Positions 26,712 to 36,687 are shown, counted from the first letter of the stretch. The stretch is 64,000 nucleotides of DNA from MED-G78 sp964275345 (GCA_964275345.1 CAXYBK010000003.1:186001-250000), one strand, 5' to 3'. Made by a program: numbers and translations. The notes: generated by a model from the letters alone, not told the origin.

Positions 26712-26885
26712 TTAAACAATATGGTCTTCTCTTTCTTTCTTTGCTGTTCTAGTAATGCCTTCTTTTGAAGTATATTCATTAGTAATTCCTTTAGAGCCAG
26801 CTTTATCCTTTTTGGACATATTTAGTAAAATTACTACAGCGCTTAAAGCTGCAATTACGATTATTGTTAATATTAAATTGCTCAT
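26712..26885 (-). CDS. Small single-span membrane protein (57 aa)
   Basis: ATG at 26885 opens a 57-residue frame with one N-terminal membrane span (MSNLILTIIVIAALSAVVIL) and a basic, lysine-rich cytoplasmic tail (KKDKAGSKGITNEYTSKEG). It starts 2 bases after the stop of the beta-lactamase-like lipoprotein gene, in the same direction, indicating an operon. The function is unknown. Confidence 0.55.
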   Translation of the reverse strand: MSNLILTIIVIAALSAVVILLNMSKKDKAGSKGITNEYTSKEGITRTAKKEREDHIV

Positions 26886-26887
26886 AA

Positions 26888-28237
26888 TTATTCTATAGCC
26901 TCAGTTATCATGTAAAAAAATTGATTAGGTGAAAAAGAAGTTGTGACATATGCGCCTACTCCTCTTGGTGTTGTTGACACCCAATTTGAAAGAGTAAGAT
27001 CATTTGAAACTAATTTCATTTTCCTTTCATTAGAAATATTTAAGACCGGCTCGTACAGACTTGATCTAACTACAACAATATTTCTATTAAAATCAATCAT
27101 TATGTATTGGCCATCATACCCAATAGTTGAAGTAATCCAATCCCCATTGGGACAATTATTATTCTCATCTAAAGGACTTGAGCACAAATTCCAAAATTGA
27201 AGTCCATAGTAGTCAAGGCTTGCAATAGAATCCACATAAGAGCTATAGCTAACACTATCACCCTCCCAAATACCGCCGAGCAATAACATATGGCCAAATT
27301 TGGCATAATCTCTTGCTGTAGAATCAAGACAACAATATGCCAGATAATTACCATTAGATTGACCAACATCAACGAAATCTTTCCACCAAATAGCATCTAT
27401 TCCTATTTTTGAAAATAGCTGGTAATCCGCATATGTCTGGAGGTCCTGTCCAGTTGCTCTAAAGAGAATTTCTCCTAAAACCTGAGTATCGCAATTTGAA
27501 TATTTAAAGTCACCGCGATTATAAATCTCAGTATCTGAATACCAGGGCTGAATGACTCCACTTTCTGCAAAGTCTCTATTGATACACTTCGTTAATTGAT
27601 CGTCTGAAAAAACTAAATCTCCGCCAGAGGAAGAATCAGAAGTATTTTTACATGTATCTAATTCGCCTAAAGCATTATCAAAACATATTGGATCAAGCCC
27701 TGAGCGCATGTCTAATAAATTTTTTATAGTAATAGATGATCTTTCATCATTTGCCCACTCTTGTATAAAAGTTGATGCCGAATCATTAATAGATCCAATA
27801 AGTTGATTTTCTTGAGCAATCCCAATTAAAAAACTCACAAATGATTTTGAAGATGACCAAGATGTAACATAACTATTAATGGTCTTATTGCCATATAAAT
27901 CTTCTAAGCGAGATTCACTTATGCCTGTTATATTTCTTAGCGTATTTTTTTCACCAGCTAAAATGCCTCTGTATCTCTCATACACCAGTTTTCCATCTTT
28001 AATTACAATCGCCGCTTGTGAATAAGCACCATCTTGAAATGCATAATCAAAAGCTTGATCTAGCTTAGTAGATGACATGCCAACACTTTCAGGAGTGGCA
28101 ACATCCCAAACTAGCGGATGTGATGGATATTGATTTGGAGTTACTGGATCAGGAGCTGAGGCACTACTTCCTCCTCCGCCGCAAGAAACTAAAAAGAATA
28201 TTGAGTATAGATAAAGAAAATTTTTAAGAAACTTCAT
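26888..28237 (-). CDS. Serine hydrolase lipoprotein of the beta-lactamase/penicillin-binding fold
   Basis: Signal peptide with lipobox LVSCG (Cys19) followed by a glycine/serine linker, then a class C beta-lactamase-like domain. The SxxK motif lies in SWSSSKSF, the YxN motif is YSN in FKYSNCDTQVLG, and a late STIGYDGQY segment stands where the KTG-like motif would be. At 449 residues it is a full-length esterase/peptidase-type member. It is likely periplasmic or surface exposed; hydrolysis of esters is as likely as of amides. Confidence 0.82.
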   Translation of the reverse strand: MKFLKNFLYLYSIFFLVSCGGGGSSASAPDPVTPNQYPSHPLVWDVATPESVGMSSTKLDQAFDYAFQDGAYSQAAIVIKDGKLVYERYRGILAGEKNTLRNITGISESRLEDLYGNKTINSYVTSWSSSKSFVSFLIGIAQENQLIGSINDSASTFIQEWANDERSSITIKNLLDMRSGLDPICFDNALGELDTCKNTSDSSSGGDLVFSDDQLTKCINRDFAESGVIQPWYSDTEIYNRGDFKYSNCDTQVLGEILFRATGQDLQTYADYQLFSKIGIDAIWWKDFVDVGQSNGNYLAYCCLDSTARDYAKFGHMLLLGGIWEGDSVSYSSYVDSIASLDYYGLQFWNLCSSPLDENNNCPNGDWITSTIGYDGQYIMIDFNRNIVVVRSSLYEPVLNISNERKMKLVSNDLTLSNWVSTTPRGVGAYVTTSFSPNQFFYMITEAIE

Positions 28238-28255
28238 CTAAATTTTTAACATTCC

Positions 28256-29227
28256 TTATGAAGACTTCCTTATAAATTCTTGCGTAGCTTCTTCATATTC
28301 TGATTGAATTCTATCCACAAGCTCTTGAACCGGTGGCGAGTCAACTATTCCACCAATACCTTGACCAGATCCCCAAATATCTTTCCACGCCTTTGCATCA
28401 GTATTTCCACCTGAACCAAAGTTCATGCTGGTTTTGTCAGCTTCCGGAAGATTATTTGAATCTAGTCCTGCTTTATCTATAGAAGGTTTTAAATAATTAC
28501 CATGCACGCCGGTAAATAAAGAAGAATATACAATATCATCAGCTGCGCTTTCTTCTAACATTTTTTTATAGCCAATATCAGCATTAGCTTCTTCAGTAGC
28601 AATGAATCTTGTTCCCATATAAGCAAGATCAGCTCCTAAAGCTAAGGAGGATGCTACAGAGTAGCCATCGCCAATTGATCCAGAAAGAATAATAGTACCG
28701 TCAAACCATTCTTTAACTTCTCTTACTAGAGCAAATGGTGATAAAGCTCCAGCATGTCCGCCCGCTCCTGCACAAACTAAAATTAATCCATCAACGCCCT
28801 GTTCAGCTGCTTTTTTTGCATGTCTAACACTAATGACGTCATGAAAAACCAACCCTCCGTAGCTATGTGCAGCTTCTACAAGCTCAGCTGGTGGTCTTAG
28901 GGAAGTGATGATGATTGGAACTTCATGTTCTACACAAGTTTGCATATCATCCATAAGACGATCATTTGATCCATGGCATATTTGATTTACAGCAAAAGGT
29001 GCAACTTTTGCATCAGGGTTTGCAGCTTGGTACTCAGCAAGTTCGGTTTTGATTCTAATAATCCACTCTGCTAAAACATGTTGCGGTCTTGCATTAAGTG
29101 CTGGAAATGATCCTACTATTCCAGCTTTACATTGAGCAATTACAAGCTCTGGGCCTGAGACTAAAAATAATGGGGAACCTATAACAGGTACTGATAAATT
29201 GCCTTCAAGAATTTTTGGTAATGACAT
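28256..29227 (-). CDS. Nitronate monooxygenase family FMN enzyme
   Basis: Second member of the family in the window (323 residues). It begins with PVIGSPLFLVSGPELV and IVGSFPALNARP, has HDVISVRHAKKAAEQGVDGLILVCAGAGGHAG as the substrate-side segment and SGSIGDGYSVASSLALGADLAYMGTRFIAT as the FMN phosphate site. The active-site histidine is probably in GAGGHAG. It follows malonyl-CoA decarboxylase on the same strand at 49 bases. Confidence 0.9.
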   Translation of the reverse strand: MSLPKILEGNLSVPVIGSPLFLVSGPELVIAQCKAGIVGSFPALNARPQHVLAEWIIRIKTELAEYQAANPDAKVAPFAVNQICHGSNDRLMDDMQTCVEHEVPIIITSLRPPAELVEAAHSYGGLVFHDVISVRHAKKAAEQGVDGLILVCAGAGGHAGALSPFALVREVKEWFDGTIILSGSIGDGYSVASSLALGADLAYMGTRFIATEEANADIGYKKMLEESAADDIVYSSLFTGVHGNYLKPSIDKAGLDSNNLPEADKTSMNFGSGGNTDAKAWKDIWGSGQGIGGIVDSPPVQELVDRIQSEYEEATQEFIRKSS

Positions 29228-29276
29228 AATTTGTTTTAGTTTGTTGTGTTAGCAGCGATATTCTAACTCAAAATTA

Positions 29277-30527
29277 TTAATGAATTTGTAATTTTTTCTT
29301 TAAAGATTTTATGCCGTCAGATTGCTGAACATTTTTAGTTTTAAAAAATAATTCATGATTCTTTTCAAGCAACTCTAGGTTATATAAATAATTTACCATC
29401 AAACCTTTTGATTGCATTATTCCTTTATCAGATAAGTCTGCATTTAAATTAATTTTTTCTAATATTGCGCCATTACCTAAATGGAATTTAGCCACTGGAT
29501 CATTAGGGGAGTTATCTTCTCTCTCAGATTCGGTTAAATATAATATTGCTTGCGTCATGAGGCTGTCTTCATCCAAGTCTTCATGCAATGATTTCTTTTC
29601 TAGCCATCTTACAAAACTAGGCATTGGCGATAGAGTAACGAACTTATTTAAATCATCTAATTCTTGTTTTAATTTATGAGCTACTTTTTTTATAAGAAAG
29701 TTACCAAATGAGATTCCTGCAAGACCATCTTGGCAATTAGATATTGAATAAAATACTGCAGTATTAATATCTTTGTATTCAGTTATCTCTCTGTCAATCT
29801 TGATTATCTCACTAATTGATTCGGGCATTTTGCTACATAAGGCAACTTCAACAAATATTAGAGGCTCATCTGGAATTAAAGGATGAAAAAAGGCAAAACA
29901 TCTTCTGTCATCAGGAGCTAGTCGTGCCCTTAAGTCATCCCAAGAATTAATTTCATGAACCGCTTCATATTCAATGATTTTTTCGAGTATGTTTGCAGGC
30001 GTTGACCAATCTATCTTTTCTAACACAAGAAAGGATGGATTAAACCAACTTTTAAAAAGACTTAATAGGCTTGAATTAAAAAATGCTATTTCTGCATTAT
30101 CTTTAACAAGACCTCTAATTCTTTCTCTTAATCTAACTAATCTAACTGTTCCATTTGGTGTTGTATTAAGTCTTCTAAATAATTCGACCCAGTCAGGCTC
30201 TGAAGCTGTGGATACTTTTTCTAAATTTGCTTGTGTTTTATCAGCTGCGTACTCTTTTGATGCTTCTGACAAAGCTGAAGGATCTATATCATAATTCTCT
30301 GCTAGTTTTTTTAGAAAAATAACAAGATCATCATCATTTAATTGCTCAATTAATGTTAAAAGATGCTCTGCATACACTAAAGATGACACTTCTCCGCTAG
30401 AAGTCATTACAGATTCAAGCGCTTTATTGATATCTTTATGCAAAACTCCAAAATCTTCTCCACCAAATAAATTATTCTTGAGAGTGCCACTCATAATCGA
30501 AGAAATTATATTTTGAAAAAAACTCAT
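29277..30527 (-). CDS. Malonyl-CoA decarboxylase
   Basis: Converts malonyl-CoA to acetyl-CoA. Characteristic segments are RLNTTPNGTVRLVRLRERI, INSWDDLRARLAPDDRRCFAFFHP and PLIFVEVALC, followed by SISNCQDGLAGISFGNFLIK and a C-terminal SPMPSFVRWLEK, all typical of this GNAT-fold family. The length is 416 residues. It is flanked by an SDR oxidoreductase (6 bases upstream) and a nitronate monooxygenase, in a degradative-looking run. Confidence 0.92.
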   Translation of the reverse strand: MSFFQNIISSIMSGTLKNNLFGGEDFGVLHKDINKALESVMTSSGEVSSLVYAEHLLTLIEQLNDDDLVIFLKKLAENYDIDPSALSEASKEYAADKTQANLEKVSTASEPDWVELFRRLNTTPNGTVRLVRLRERIRGLVKDNAEIAFFNSSLLSLFKSWFNPSFLVLEKIDWSTPANILEKIIEYEAVHEINSWDDLRARLAPDDRRCFAFFHPLIPDEPLIFVEVALCSKMPESISEIIKIDREITEYKDINTAVFYSISNCQDGLAGISFGNFLIKKVAHKLKQELDDLNKFVTLSPMPSFVRWLEKKSLHEDLDEDSLMTQAILYLTESEREDNSPNDPVAKFHLGNGAILEKINLNADLSDKGIMQSKGLMVNYLYNLELLEKNHELFFKTKNVQQSDGIKSLKKKLQIH

Positions 30528-30533
30528 TATTCT

Positions 30534-31511
30534 TTAACTGTTTAACATATGTTCTGTTGTTTCCCATAGTTTAGTTGCTTCTTCAGAGTCAATAGCCCAA
30601 TCAGCAACACCTACGAACCTTTTCATGGAATCGTCTACCTCTTTTTTTAGTACGGCGACATCACAATTCTCGCAAAAAACTCCACCAATGTCATCTAATG
30701 CATCATTTGTGGCACACCATAAAGAGGTAGTTGCTCCTTGTGTAGTAGATTTAAAGAATGAAGCAGCCATATCGGAAGGTGAACCATCTTCTTTCACCCA
30801 GCCTAAAGCTACCATTTCTTCATTATCAAGGTGCCTTTGTAAAGGAGTCATAATTCCGCCAGGATGAACGCTATAACCTCTTACCCCTTTATCTTTCATT
30901 AATCTATCAAACTCTATAGCAATAAGAGATGAGGCTGTTTTAGATTGGCCATAGGCAACCCACTTGTCATATTGGGTTTCATTAAAATGAATATCGTCCC
31001 ATAAAATACTTGTGAGTGAATGAGCAGATGACGAGAGACTGACAAATCTTGAACCTTCATTCTTTTCCATTACTCCCATTAAGCCTCTAGTTAATACGAA
31101 ATGGCCGATTTGATTTACACCAAATTGACGCTCCCACTCATTTCCTATGCGGCCTTCTGGACATGCCATAACCCCTGCATTGTTTATTAATAAATCCAAA
31201 GATACGCCTTCATCAATAAAGTTATCTACAAAACTCTGAACTGAATTTATATCGGCTAAGTCCATCTCAACAATATCATCAGATGGAATGATTCCATTTA
31301 AAGCAGTTTTAGCTACATCTTTTCTTCTAGCTGGAACAATTACTCTGGCACCGCAGTCTTTTAAGGCTCTAGTTGTTTCAAGACCAATCCCAGAATAACC
31401 ACCGGTTACAATTACATTTTTCCCATGTAATTCTATCCCAGCAAGCACTTCGCTTGGCTCAGACTTAGCTCCAAAGTTAGATCCTGTAGGTTTTTGATTA
31501 ACTGATATCAT
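30534..31511 (-). CDS. Short-chain dehydrogenase/reductase, retinol dehydrogenase-like
   Basis: Classical SDR (325 residues): cofactor motif TGGYSGIGLE near residue 38, LLINNAGVMACP, catalytic Ser in LSSSAHSL and the YxxxK motif in YGQSKTASSL. Arg and Lys residues after the first strand (PARRKDVAK) suggest NADP. The substrate is unknown. It sits 6 bases before malonyl-CoA decarboxylase. Confidence 0.88.
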   Translation of the reverse strand: MISVNQKPTGSNFGAKSEPSEVLAGIELHGKNVIVTGGYSGIGLETTRALKDCGARVIVPARRKDVAKTALNGIIPSDDIVEMDLADINSVQSFVDNFIDEGVSLDLLINNAGVMACPEGRIGNEWERQFGVNQIGHFVLTRGLMGVMEKNEGSRFVSLSSSAHSLTSILWDDIHFNETQYDKWVAYGQSKTASSLIAIEFDRLMKDKGVRGYSVHPGGIMTPLQRHLDNEEMVALGWVKEDGSPSDMAASFFKSTTQGATTSLWCATNDALDDIGGVFCENCDVAVLKKEVDDSMKRFVGVADWAIDSEEATKLWETTEHMLNS

Positions 31512-31527
31512 CTCCTCTCCTCTATAT

Positions 31528-33630
31528 TTATTCTTTAAATGGAACTGTAATTACACTTTCAGTATTCTTTTCAAGTTCTAGCTTATCGAAAAATGTTGGT
31601 TTCATTTTTTCATCTACAAATAATTGAACCTGATCACCATAATGCTTTGATGATGCGTCTTGGGTCGCGCTTCCATACTGATGAATACTTTGACTCTCTT
31701 GATTGCCAGCAGAATCCCATGATAAAGATACAACCAAGCCATCGCCAGCAACAGCTTTTAGAGTTCCATCATCTTGAGGTCTGCCATAAACTGCTCTTAG
31801 GGTATCTGGTCCACCTTGGATAGGGAGAGCCAGATCTCCTCGCACTAGCTTGTTAACTTCTGACCATTTTGGATCAACCCGGTCAAATGAGCCTTTAATC
31901 TCATCAATGCATTTTTTAAACATTTCTTTTGAGCTTGGTGCATCTATCCTATTCATAAATGCTCTCCATTCTTCTGAGAGCACGCAAACACCAAGAGCTG
32001 CAGATCTATTATTATTATCTGTTTTAAGATCCCAAGCATTTAAAACTGCTTGAGCTTCTTGAAACTCTTTCTCTTCATATTCTTGTGTAAGAACATTTTG
32101 CAGATATTTTATAGATCGTGATTCCTTGGAGTATTCATTATCAAACTTTGCATCTAAGAGATCTTGTTCAGTAAATTTCTTATCATTATCAAAAATTTCA
32201 ATAACCCTATAGGCGCGGTTTGTCATTTTTGTTTCTATTCCTAGAGTTTTGGAATAGTCGCTTCGATTTAAATTATCTTTAATTGCAGACGCTCTAAAAG
32301 GATCTTGATTAGCACTAACAATCCATCCAGAATTTGGATTAATTAAAAGAGGTATCTCATCAAAAGGTGTGATTTCATCCCAAATTAATGCTGAATTAGT
32401 CCCGTCAACTGGTTGCGTCCAATCATAGGCCTCATTTCTTATCGGTCCTGCTGTATTGTGAAGCAACATAATATTGTCTTCTTTATCTGCATAAACAGCA
32501 TTAAAAGAAATGATTGCACGCATTTCCATTGCCTTTAACCACTCAGCTTTATTTTGAGCTTTATTCATTCTAAACCACTGATCAGGCTGACGAATTTCTT
32601 TCATGCCAGCAAACTTCAGAGCATAAGATCCAGATTCAGTCTCAAGCACTAAACCATGTTTAGAAAACTTAGCTTCTCTATTAAAAGTCCACCTTATTGG
32701 TCCTAAGAGTTTGACTGGTAACTCAATATTTTTTATATCAAAATTTTCCCACTTGCCATCAAGTAGATATTGATTTTTATCTTCAGGGTTGATTGTGAGC
32801 TTAAAGGCATCTGTTAAATCTGGACCATTAACCGTCATGCCCCAACCAATATTTTGATTAAATCCAACAAAAACAAAAGGAGCTCCTGGAAATAATCCAC
32901 CCATCATATTCCAACCTTCATCACTTGAAACATGAGCTTCATACCAGGCTACAGGACCATCTAGTGGTTGGTGAGAGTTTATAACAAGTCTGGTTTTGCC
33001 ATCAGATGTTTTATTAGAATTTAAGGCAAAAGCATTTGATCCGGCTACTAAGCTTGCGACTGCTCTTGATTCACCGCCTTTATCAAGCTCTGCTGCACTA
33101 ACTTCTTTGGGCGCATTCATTAGTTCTTTAATAGCACTATCTATTCCAGCAAAGAAAAGATTTTGAATTGCAAAACTTGAAACTAAATCAACTTTATTAA
33201 CCGGATAATAATCTTTGATGTTTCGATCAAGATTCAAAGACATCCAATAATTAAGTCCAGCAACAAAACCTTCTAACACCGCCTTAACTTCAGATGATAA
33301 ATCTTCCTCATATCTCTCTTCTACCAACTCCCTAATTCCAAGAGCTTTAATAAGGTAGTCAGCTACAGCTCCATCACGACCATTTTTTAAACCAGATCCA
33401 GCTCTTGCTAAGTCAATTGTTGAAAGGATATTAGTTATATCATCATCGGCTTGAGCATAGGCCAACCCAAAAGCTGCATCTGCATCTGTAGCTCCGTGAA
33501 CATGTGGAACTCCAAATATATCTCTTGTTATTGTTGCACTATATTGAGGGGTAACTTCATTAGAAGTCAGGTTTATATTAAAGCCACACAATATAAATAT
33601 TGCTAAAGCATATTTAATATTTAACTGCAT
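31528..33630 (-). CDS. Penicillin acylase-family amidase (Ntn hydrolase)
   Basis: A 700-residue precursor with a signal peptide (about residues 1-22). The start of the mature protein, TRDIFGVPHVHGATDADAAFGLAYAQADDD, is diagnostic of the penicillin amidase/aculeacin acylase/acyl-homoserine lactone acylase family. Autocleavage is expected before Ser198 in SLVAGSNAFAL, giving an alpha chain, a removed spacer and a beta chain in the periplasm. It could act on acyl-homoserine lactones, lipopeptides or similar amides. SD-like AAGGAAG precedes the ATG. Confidence 0.9.
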   Translation of the reverse strand: MQLNIKYALAIFILCGFNINLTSNEVTPQYSATITRDIFGVPHVHGATDADAAFGLAYAQADDDITNILSTIDLARAGSGLKNGRDGAVADYLIKALGIRELVEERYEEDLSSEVKAVLEGFVAGLNYWMSLNLDRNIKDYYPVNKVDLVSSFAIQNLFFAGIDSAIKELMNAPKEVSAAELDKGGESRAVASLVAGSNAFALNSNKTSDGKTRLVINSHQPLDGPVAWYEAHVSSDEGWNMMGGLFPGAPFVFVGFNQNIGWGMTVNGPDLTDAFKLTINPEDKNQYLLDGKWENFDIKNIELPVKLLGPIRWTFNREAKFSKHGLVLETESGSYALKFAGMKEIRQPDQWFRMNKAQNKAEWLKAMEMRAIISFNAVYADKEDNIMLLHNTAGPIRNEAYDWTQPVDGTNSALIWDEITPFDEIPLLINPNSGWIVSANQDPFRASAIKDNLNRSDYSKTLGIETKMTNRAYRVIEIFDNDKKFTEQDLLDAKFDNEYSKESRSIKYLQNVLTQEYEEKEFQEAQAVLNAWDLKTDNNNRSAALGVCVLSEEWRAFMNRIDAPSSKEMFKKCIDEIKGSFDRVDPKWSEVNKLVRGDLALPIQGGPDTLRAVYGRPQDDGTLKAVAGDGLVVSLSWDSAGNQESQSIHQYGSATQDASSKHYGDQVQLFVDEKMKPTFFDKLELEKNTESVITVPFKE

Positions 33631-33696
33631 TTTTCTTCCTTATATTAGCTGGCGTTTTTATGACATTGGGTGTGCCAGAATATATAAGTATAAACC

Positions 33697-34344
33697 TTAG
33701 AGTATATTTATGGGTAAAACTGCATTGAGTTCTTTTAGAGCATCGTGAGCATTAATTACTTTTATAGTATGCATGCCTAATGCTTTTGCTGGCTTAAGAT
33801 TGATTCCAAGATCATCAAGAAAGACAGCTTCTTTAGCCTCTATGCCTGCGTGATTTAAAGCCAAATGATAGAAAGCAGGGTCAGGTTTTCTAACATTCTG
33901 CTCACTAGATGCAATTACAAAATCAAATAAACCCATAATTTCTTCATTTTTACCAGCAATAGATACGTTCTTATCGCTGAGTTGAGTTTCAGGAGACACA
34001 ATATTGTTAGTCAGGCATGCCTGAATAAGATTGCCTTTGATTACCTTGAGCGCCTGAATCATTTCAGGCCTAAGCTGACCTTGAAGCAAGCTGATAACAT
34101 CTATGCCTGGAATGGGATTACCAAGATCACTACTCTCTTTAAAAAATAGATCATTAAATTGCCCTAGATCTATTTCATTTCGTTCAAGCTTAGCCCAGGC
34201 ATTGCTATCTGGATTAGTTGAATTAACCCTTCGAATAAAATCTTTTTCAAGATTATGCTTTTCCTCATAAAGATTAAATGAGTCAAATGGGCTAGTAGTT
34301 ATGACCCCGCCAAAATCCCAAAAAACTGCTTTAATAGAATCCAT
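33697..34344 (-). CDS. HAD-superfamily hydrolase, epoxide hydrolase/YihX-like
   Basis: Cytoplasmic HAD hydrolase (215 residues). Motif I is FWDFGGVIT (nucleophile Asp10), motif II is CLTNNI, the lysine is in VRKPDPAFYH and motif III is VFLDDLGINLKPA. The alpha-helical cap at residues 20-90 resembles the subgroup related to the phosphatase domain of soluble epoxide hydrolases and YihX. It is the last gene of the MerR-containing operon. Confidence 0.85.
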   Translation of the reverse strand: MDSIKAVFWDFGGVITTSPFDSFNLYEEKHNLEKDFIRRVNSTNPDSNAWAKLERNEIDLGQFNDLFFKESSDLGNPIPGIDVISLLQGQLRPEMIQALKVIKGNLIQACLTNNIVSPETQLSDKNVSIAGKNEEIMGLFDFVIASSEQNVRKPDPAFYHLALNHAGIEAKEAVFLDDLGINLKPAKALGMHTIKVINAHDALKELNAVLPINIL

Positions 34345-34370
34345 ATATGAGTAAAATTCTCTGTTATTGG

Positions 34371-34721
34371 TTATAAATTTAAAGCAACTTCAATCTTTGC
34401 TTCTATCATTTTCAAACTTTCTTTACTTTCTTTGAGGTCTAAAAGTATTTTTTCTTTATGCATTTGTAATAAATCAAGAATGCGTTCAGCATTCTCTTCT
34501 GGATTTACTAACGCAAGTCTACTCATCTCTTTAATCTGATCTAAGGCCATGCCTGTTTTTGTTAGGCACTTAATAAAGGTCAAAGCGCCTAGATCTGTTT
34601 GCTTGTATATTCTGTGACCTTTATCATCTTTTCTTATGGCAAGTAATTCAATTTTTTCGTAATACCGCAATGTGTGTTTTGATAATCCTGTCTCTTTAGA
34701 GATTTCTGAAATGTTATACAT
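34371..34721 (-). CDS. MerR family transcriptional regulator
   Basis: A 116-residue regulator: N-terminal winged helix ISEISKETGLSKHTLRYYEKIELL, then KGHRIYKQTDLGALTFIKCLTKTGM, and a dimerisation coiled coil at about residues 80-112. No cysteine metal-binding loop is seen, so it belongs with AdhR/YyaN-like members rather than metal sensors. It lies 2 bases downstream of the NAD-dependent epimerase gene in an operon whose promoter (36606-36636) carries a MerR-type dyad in a 19-bp spacer, so autoregulation is likely. Confidence 0.9.
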   Translation of the reverse strand: MYNISEISKETGLSKHTLRYYEKIELLAIRKDDKGHRIYKQTDLGALTFIKCLTKTGMALDQIKEMSRLALVNPEENAERILDLLQMHKEKILLDLKESKESLKMIEAKIEVALNL

Positions 34722-34723
34722 AA

Positions 34724-35734
34724 TTACTTAATGAGGCCCATAGCTGTTAATTGATTTGTAGCCTCTATTGCTGAATCCTCTGCAGAGATATATTCCCAAT
34801 CAAATAAATCCTTGGCTTTAGATTTATCAGTTATAGATTTTTTACCTAGACTGCCAACAACGCCGCTTAATTCTTTAATGAATAATGCCATGACTTTTAC
34901 CATAAAATTAGGCATCTCTCTTTTAGGCGCTTTTTTAAAGCCAGCATCATTAAGAGCTCTGCTCATTTCTACAAAAAACATTTCTTTCTCACTAACAATA
35001 ATTCTTTCACCATTTGTTTTTTCAGATTTCATTGAAAATATATGTGCCTTAGCTACATCTCTCACATCAATAAATCCCATGTGTGTTCTAGGGCATGCTG
35101 GCATTTGCCCGCCAGCTAGCTTTAGTAATAGTTCATTAGAAGTGCCAATATCATTTGTAAGCATAGGACCTGTTACTGCAACTGGATTAATTACTGTGAG
35201 CTCAAACTTATCTTCAGCAGTTAGCTCATTTACAAAATCCCATGCAGCCTTTTCAGCAAGGGTTTTACTTTTTGCATAGGGAGTTATGCCTGGCCCAGTA
35301 TCCGACCAATCATTTTCATCATAAATTTTTTCTTCTTTATGGCCATATGCCACAGCTGCAACTGAAGATGTAAGAACAACTTTTTTAACCTTATTATTTT
35401 TACATGCATTGAGAACTCTTAACGTCCCCTCCACTGCAGGTTTAATTAATACATTTTCATCACTAGGAACTTCTAAGATAAAAGGTGATGCTACATGTAA
35501 AACATATTCGCATCCGGATACAGCTTCATTCCAACCCTCATCCTTTAACAAATCTGCCATAACTACTTCAAGATTGTTAGCATTTGATGAATTCTTCATC
35601 ATTGAGTCAACAATTTCTTGTTTTTTAGATTCTGATCGCACGGTACATCTAACGTCATAACCCTGATCTAATAATTGTTGAATGCAATGTAATCCTATAA
35701 AACCTGAACCACCCGTTACTAAAACCTTTTCCAT
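34724..35734 (-). CDS. NAD(P)-dependent epimerase/dihydroflavonol 4-reductase-like
   Basis: Extended SDR (336 residues): GGSGFIGLHCIQQLL cofactor site at about residues 8-22, VLHVASP, the VVLTSSVAAV serine and the YAKSK active-site motif. The pattern is that of dihydroflavonol reductase/aldehyde reductase-like enzymes, so reduction of an aldehyde or ketone is likely. It is placed between an SDR gene and the MerR gene in the same operon. Confidence 0.85.
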   Translation of the reverse strand: MEKVLVTGGSGFIGLHCIQQLLDQGYDVRCTVRSESKKQEIVDSMMKNSSNANNLEVVMADLLKDEGWNEAVSGCEYVLHVASPFILEVPSDENVLIKPAVEGTLRVLNACKNNKVKKVVLTSSVAAVAYGHKEEKIYDENDWSDTGPGITPYAKSKTLAEKAAWDFVNELTAEDKFELTVINPVAVTGPMLTNDIGTSNELLLKLAGGQMPACPRTHMGFIDVRDVAKAHIFSMKSEKTNGERIIVSEKEMFFVEMSRALNDAGFKKAPKREMPNFMVKVMALFIKELSGVVGSLGKKSITDKSKAKDLFDWEYISAEDSAIEATNQLTAMGLIK

Positions 35735-35757
35735 TTTTAAACTCCTTAAATTTAAAG

Positions 35758-36582
35758 TTAGCCAGCAATTTTCTTAAACATATTTCCAGTAAAGTTTAAG
35801 ACACCCTTTCTGGTCATAAGTTTGGTTAAGCTGAATAAAAGTCTATTATTTCTTCCACAAAGAATATATTGTTTATTTTTTTCAAATGCAGCTAAACCTT
35901 CAATGGCGACCTCTGCTGAGGTTTGCATACCTATAGTTGATCCTTTTCGTTTTTCTATTCTGCGGGTTAGCTTTTCAGATTTTTCAGTTGCCACCCTGGC
36001 AAATTCTGATTCAGTGCCTCCAGGGAGTAAAGCCATAACCTGAATACCTTTAGATTGATACTCATATCTAATCGCCTCAGAAAACATTAATACATATGCT
36101 TTGGTTGAAGAATAAATTCCGGCATATGGAATAGGAGATAAGGAAGCCATAGATCCAACATTAATAATTCCTCCACCACCTTTAGAGACCATATCTGGAA
36201 TACATAAATGACATAAATCAGTTAAAGCAACTATATTAAGTTGAATCATGCTTGCATAATCATCCTTATCGATACTTGTTAATTCTCCCCATCTTCCGTA
36301 ACCAGCATTATTTATTAAAAGATCTATATCAAGTCCGCTTGATTTAATCTCATTAAAAAGCTCCTCAGCTGCGCCAATTTTAGACAGGTCTTTAATAAAG
36401 ACATGTGCCTCTGTTCCGGAGGATTTTAATTCATTTGCTAAGGTATGAAGCTTATCTTCCGATCTGGCAGTTGCTGTCAATATCAGTTTGCTACCTTTTT
36501 TTGCAAGCTCTTGGACTAAAGCATAGCCTATGCCTGTTGATGCACCTGTTACTAAAACTGTTTTTTGATCATATATATACAT
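35758..36582 (-). CDS. Short-chain dehydrogenase/reductase
   Basis: Classical SDR (274 residues) with TGASTGIGYALVQEL, LLINNAGYGRWGEL, the serine in INVGSMASL and the motif YSSTKAYV. Similar to DltE/YqjQ-type reductases of unknown substrate. First gene of the operon SDR-epimerase-MerR-HAD; its promoter, 24-54 bases upstream, has MerR-type architecture. Confidence 0.88.
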   Translation of the reverse strand: MYIYDQKTVLVTGASTGIGYALVQELAKKGSKLILTATARSEDKLHTLANELKSSGTEAHVFIKDLSKIGAAEELFNEIKSSGLDIDLLINNAGYGRWGELTSIDKDDYASMIQLNIVALTDLCHLCIPDMVSKGGGGIINVGSMASLSPIPYAGIYSSTKAYVLMFSEAIRYEYQSKGIQVMALLPGGTESEFARVATEKSEKLTRRIEKRKGSTIGMQTSAEVAIEGLAAFEKNKQYILCGRNNRLLFSLTKLMTRKGVLNFTGNMFKKIAG

Positions 36583-36605
36583 ATTTTTTCCTATAATTGA
36601 AGCAA

Positions 36606-36636
36606 ATTGTACAAGTTAGAGTTTACTCTAAGTCAA
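36606..36636 (-). promoter_or_regulatory. MerR-type promoter of the SDR-epimerase-MerR-HAD operon
   Basis: On the minus strand: -35 TTGACT (36636 to 36631), a 19-base spacer, and -10 TACAAT (36611 to 36606). A 7+2+7 dyad, TTAGAGT-TT-ACTCTAA on the plus strand (36616-36631), fills the spacer. The overlong spacer with a centred dyad is the classic MerR arrangement, and the operon itself encodes a MerR protein. Confidence 0.75.
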
Positions 36637-36687
36637 ACCCATTTAATATAAAGTACTCTGATTAATAGCACTTTTGCTAGATTCTCG

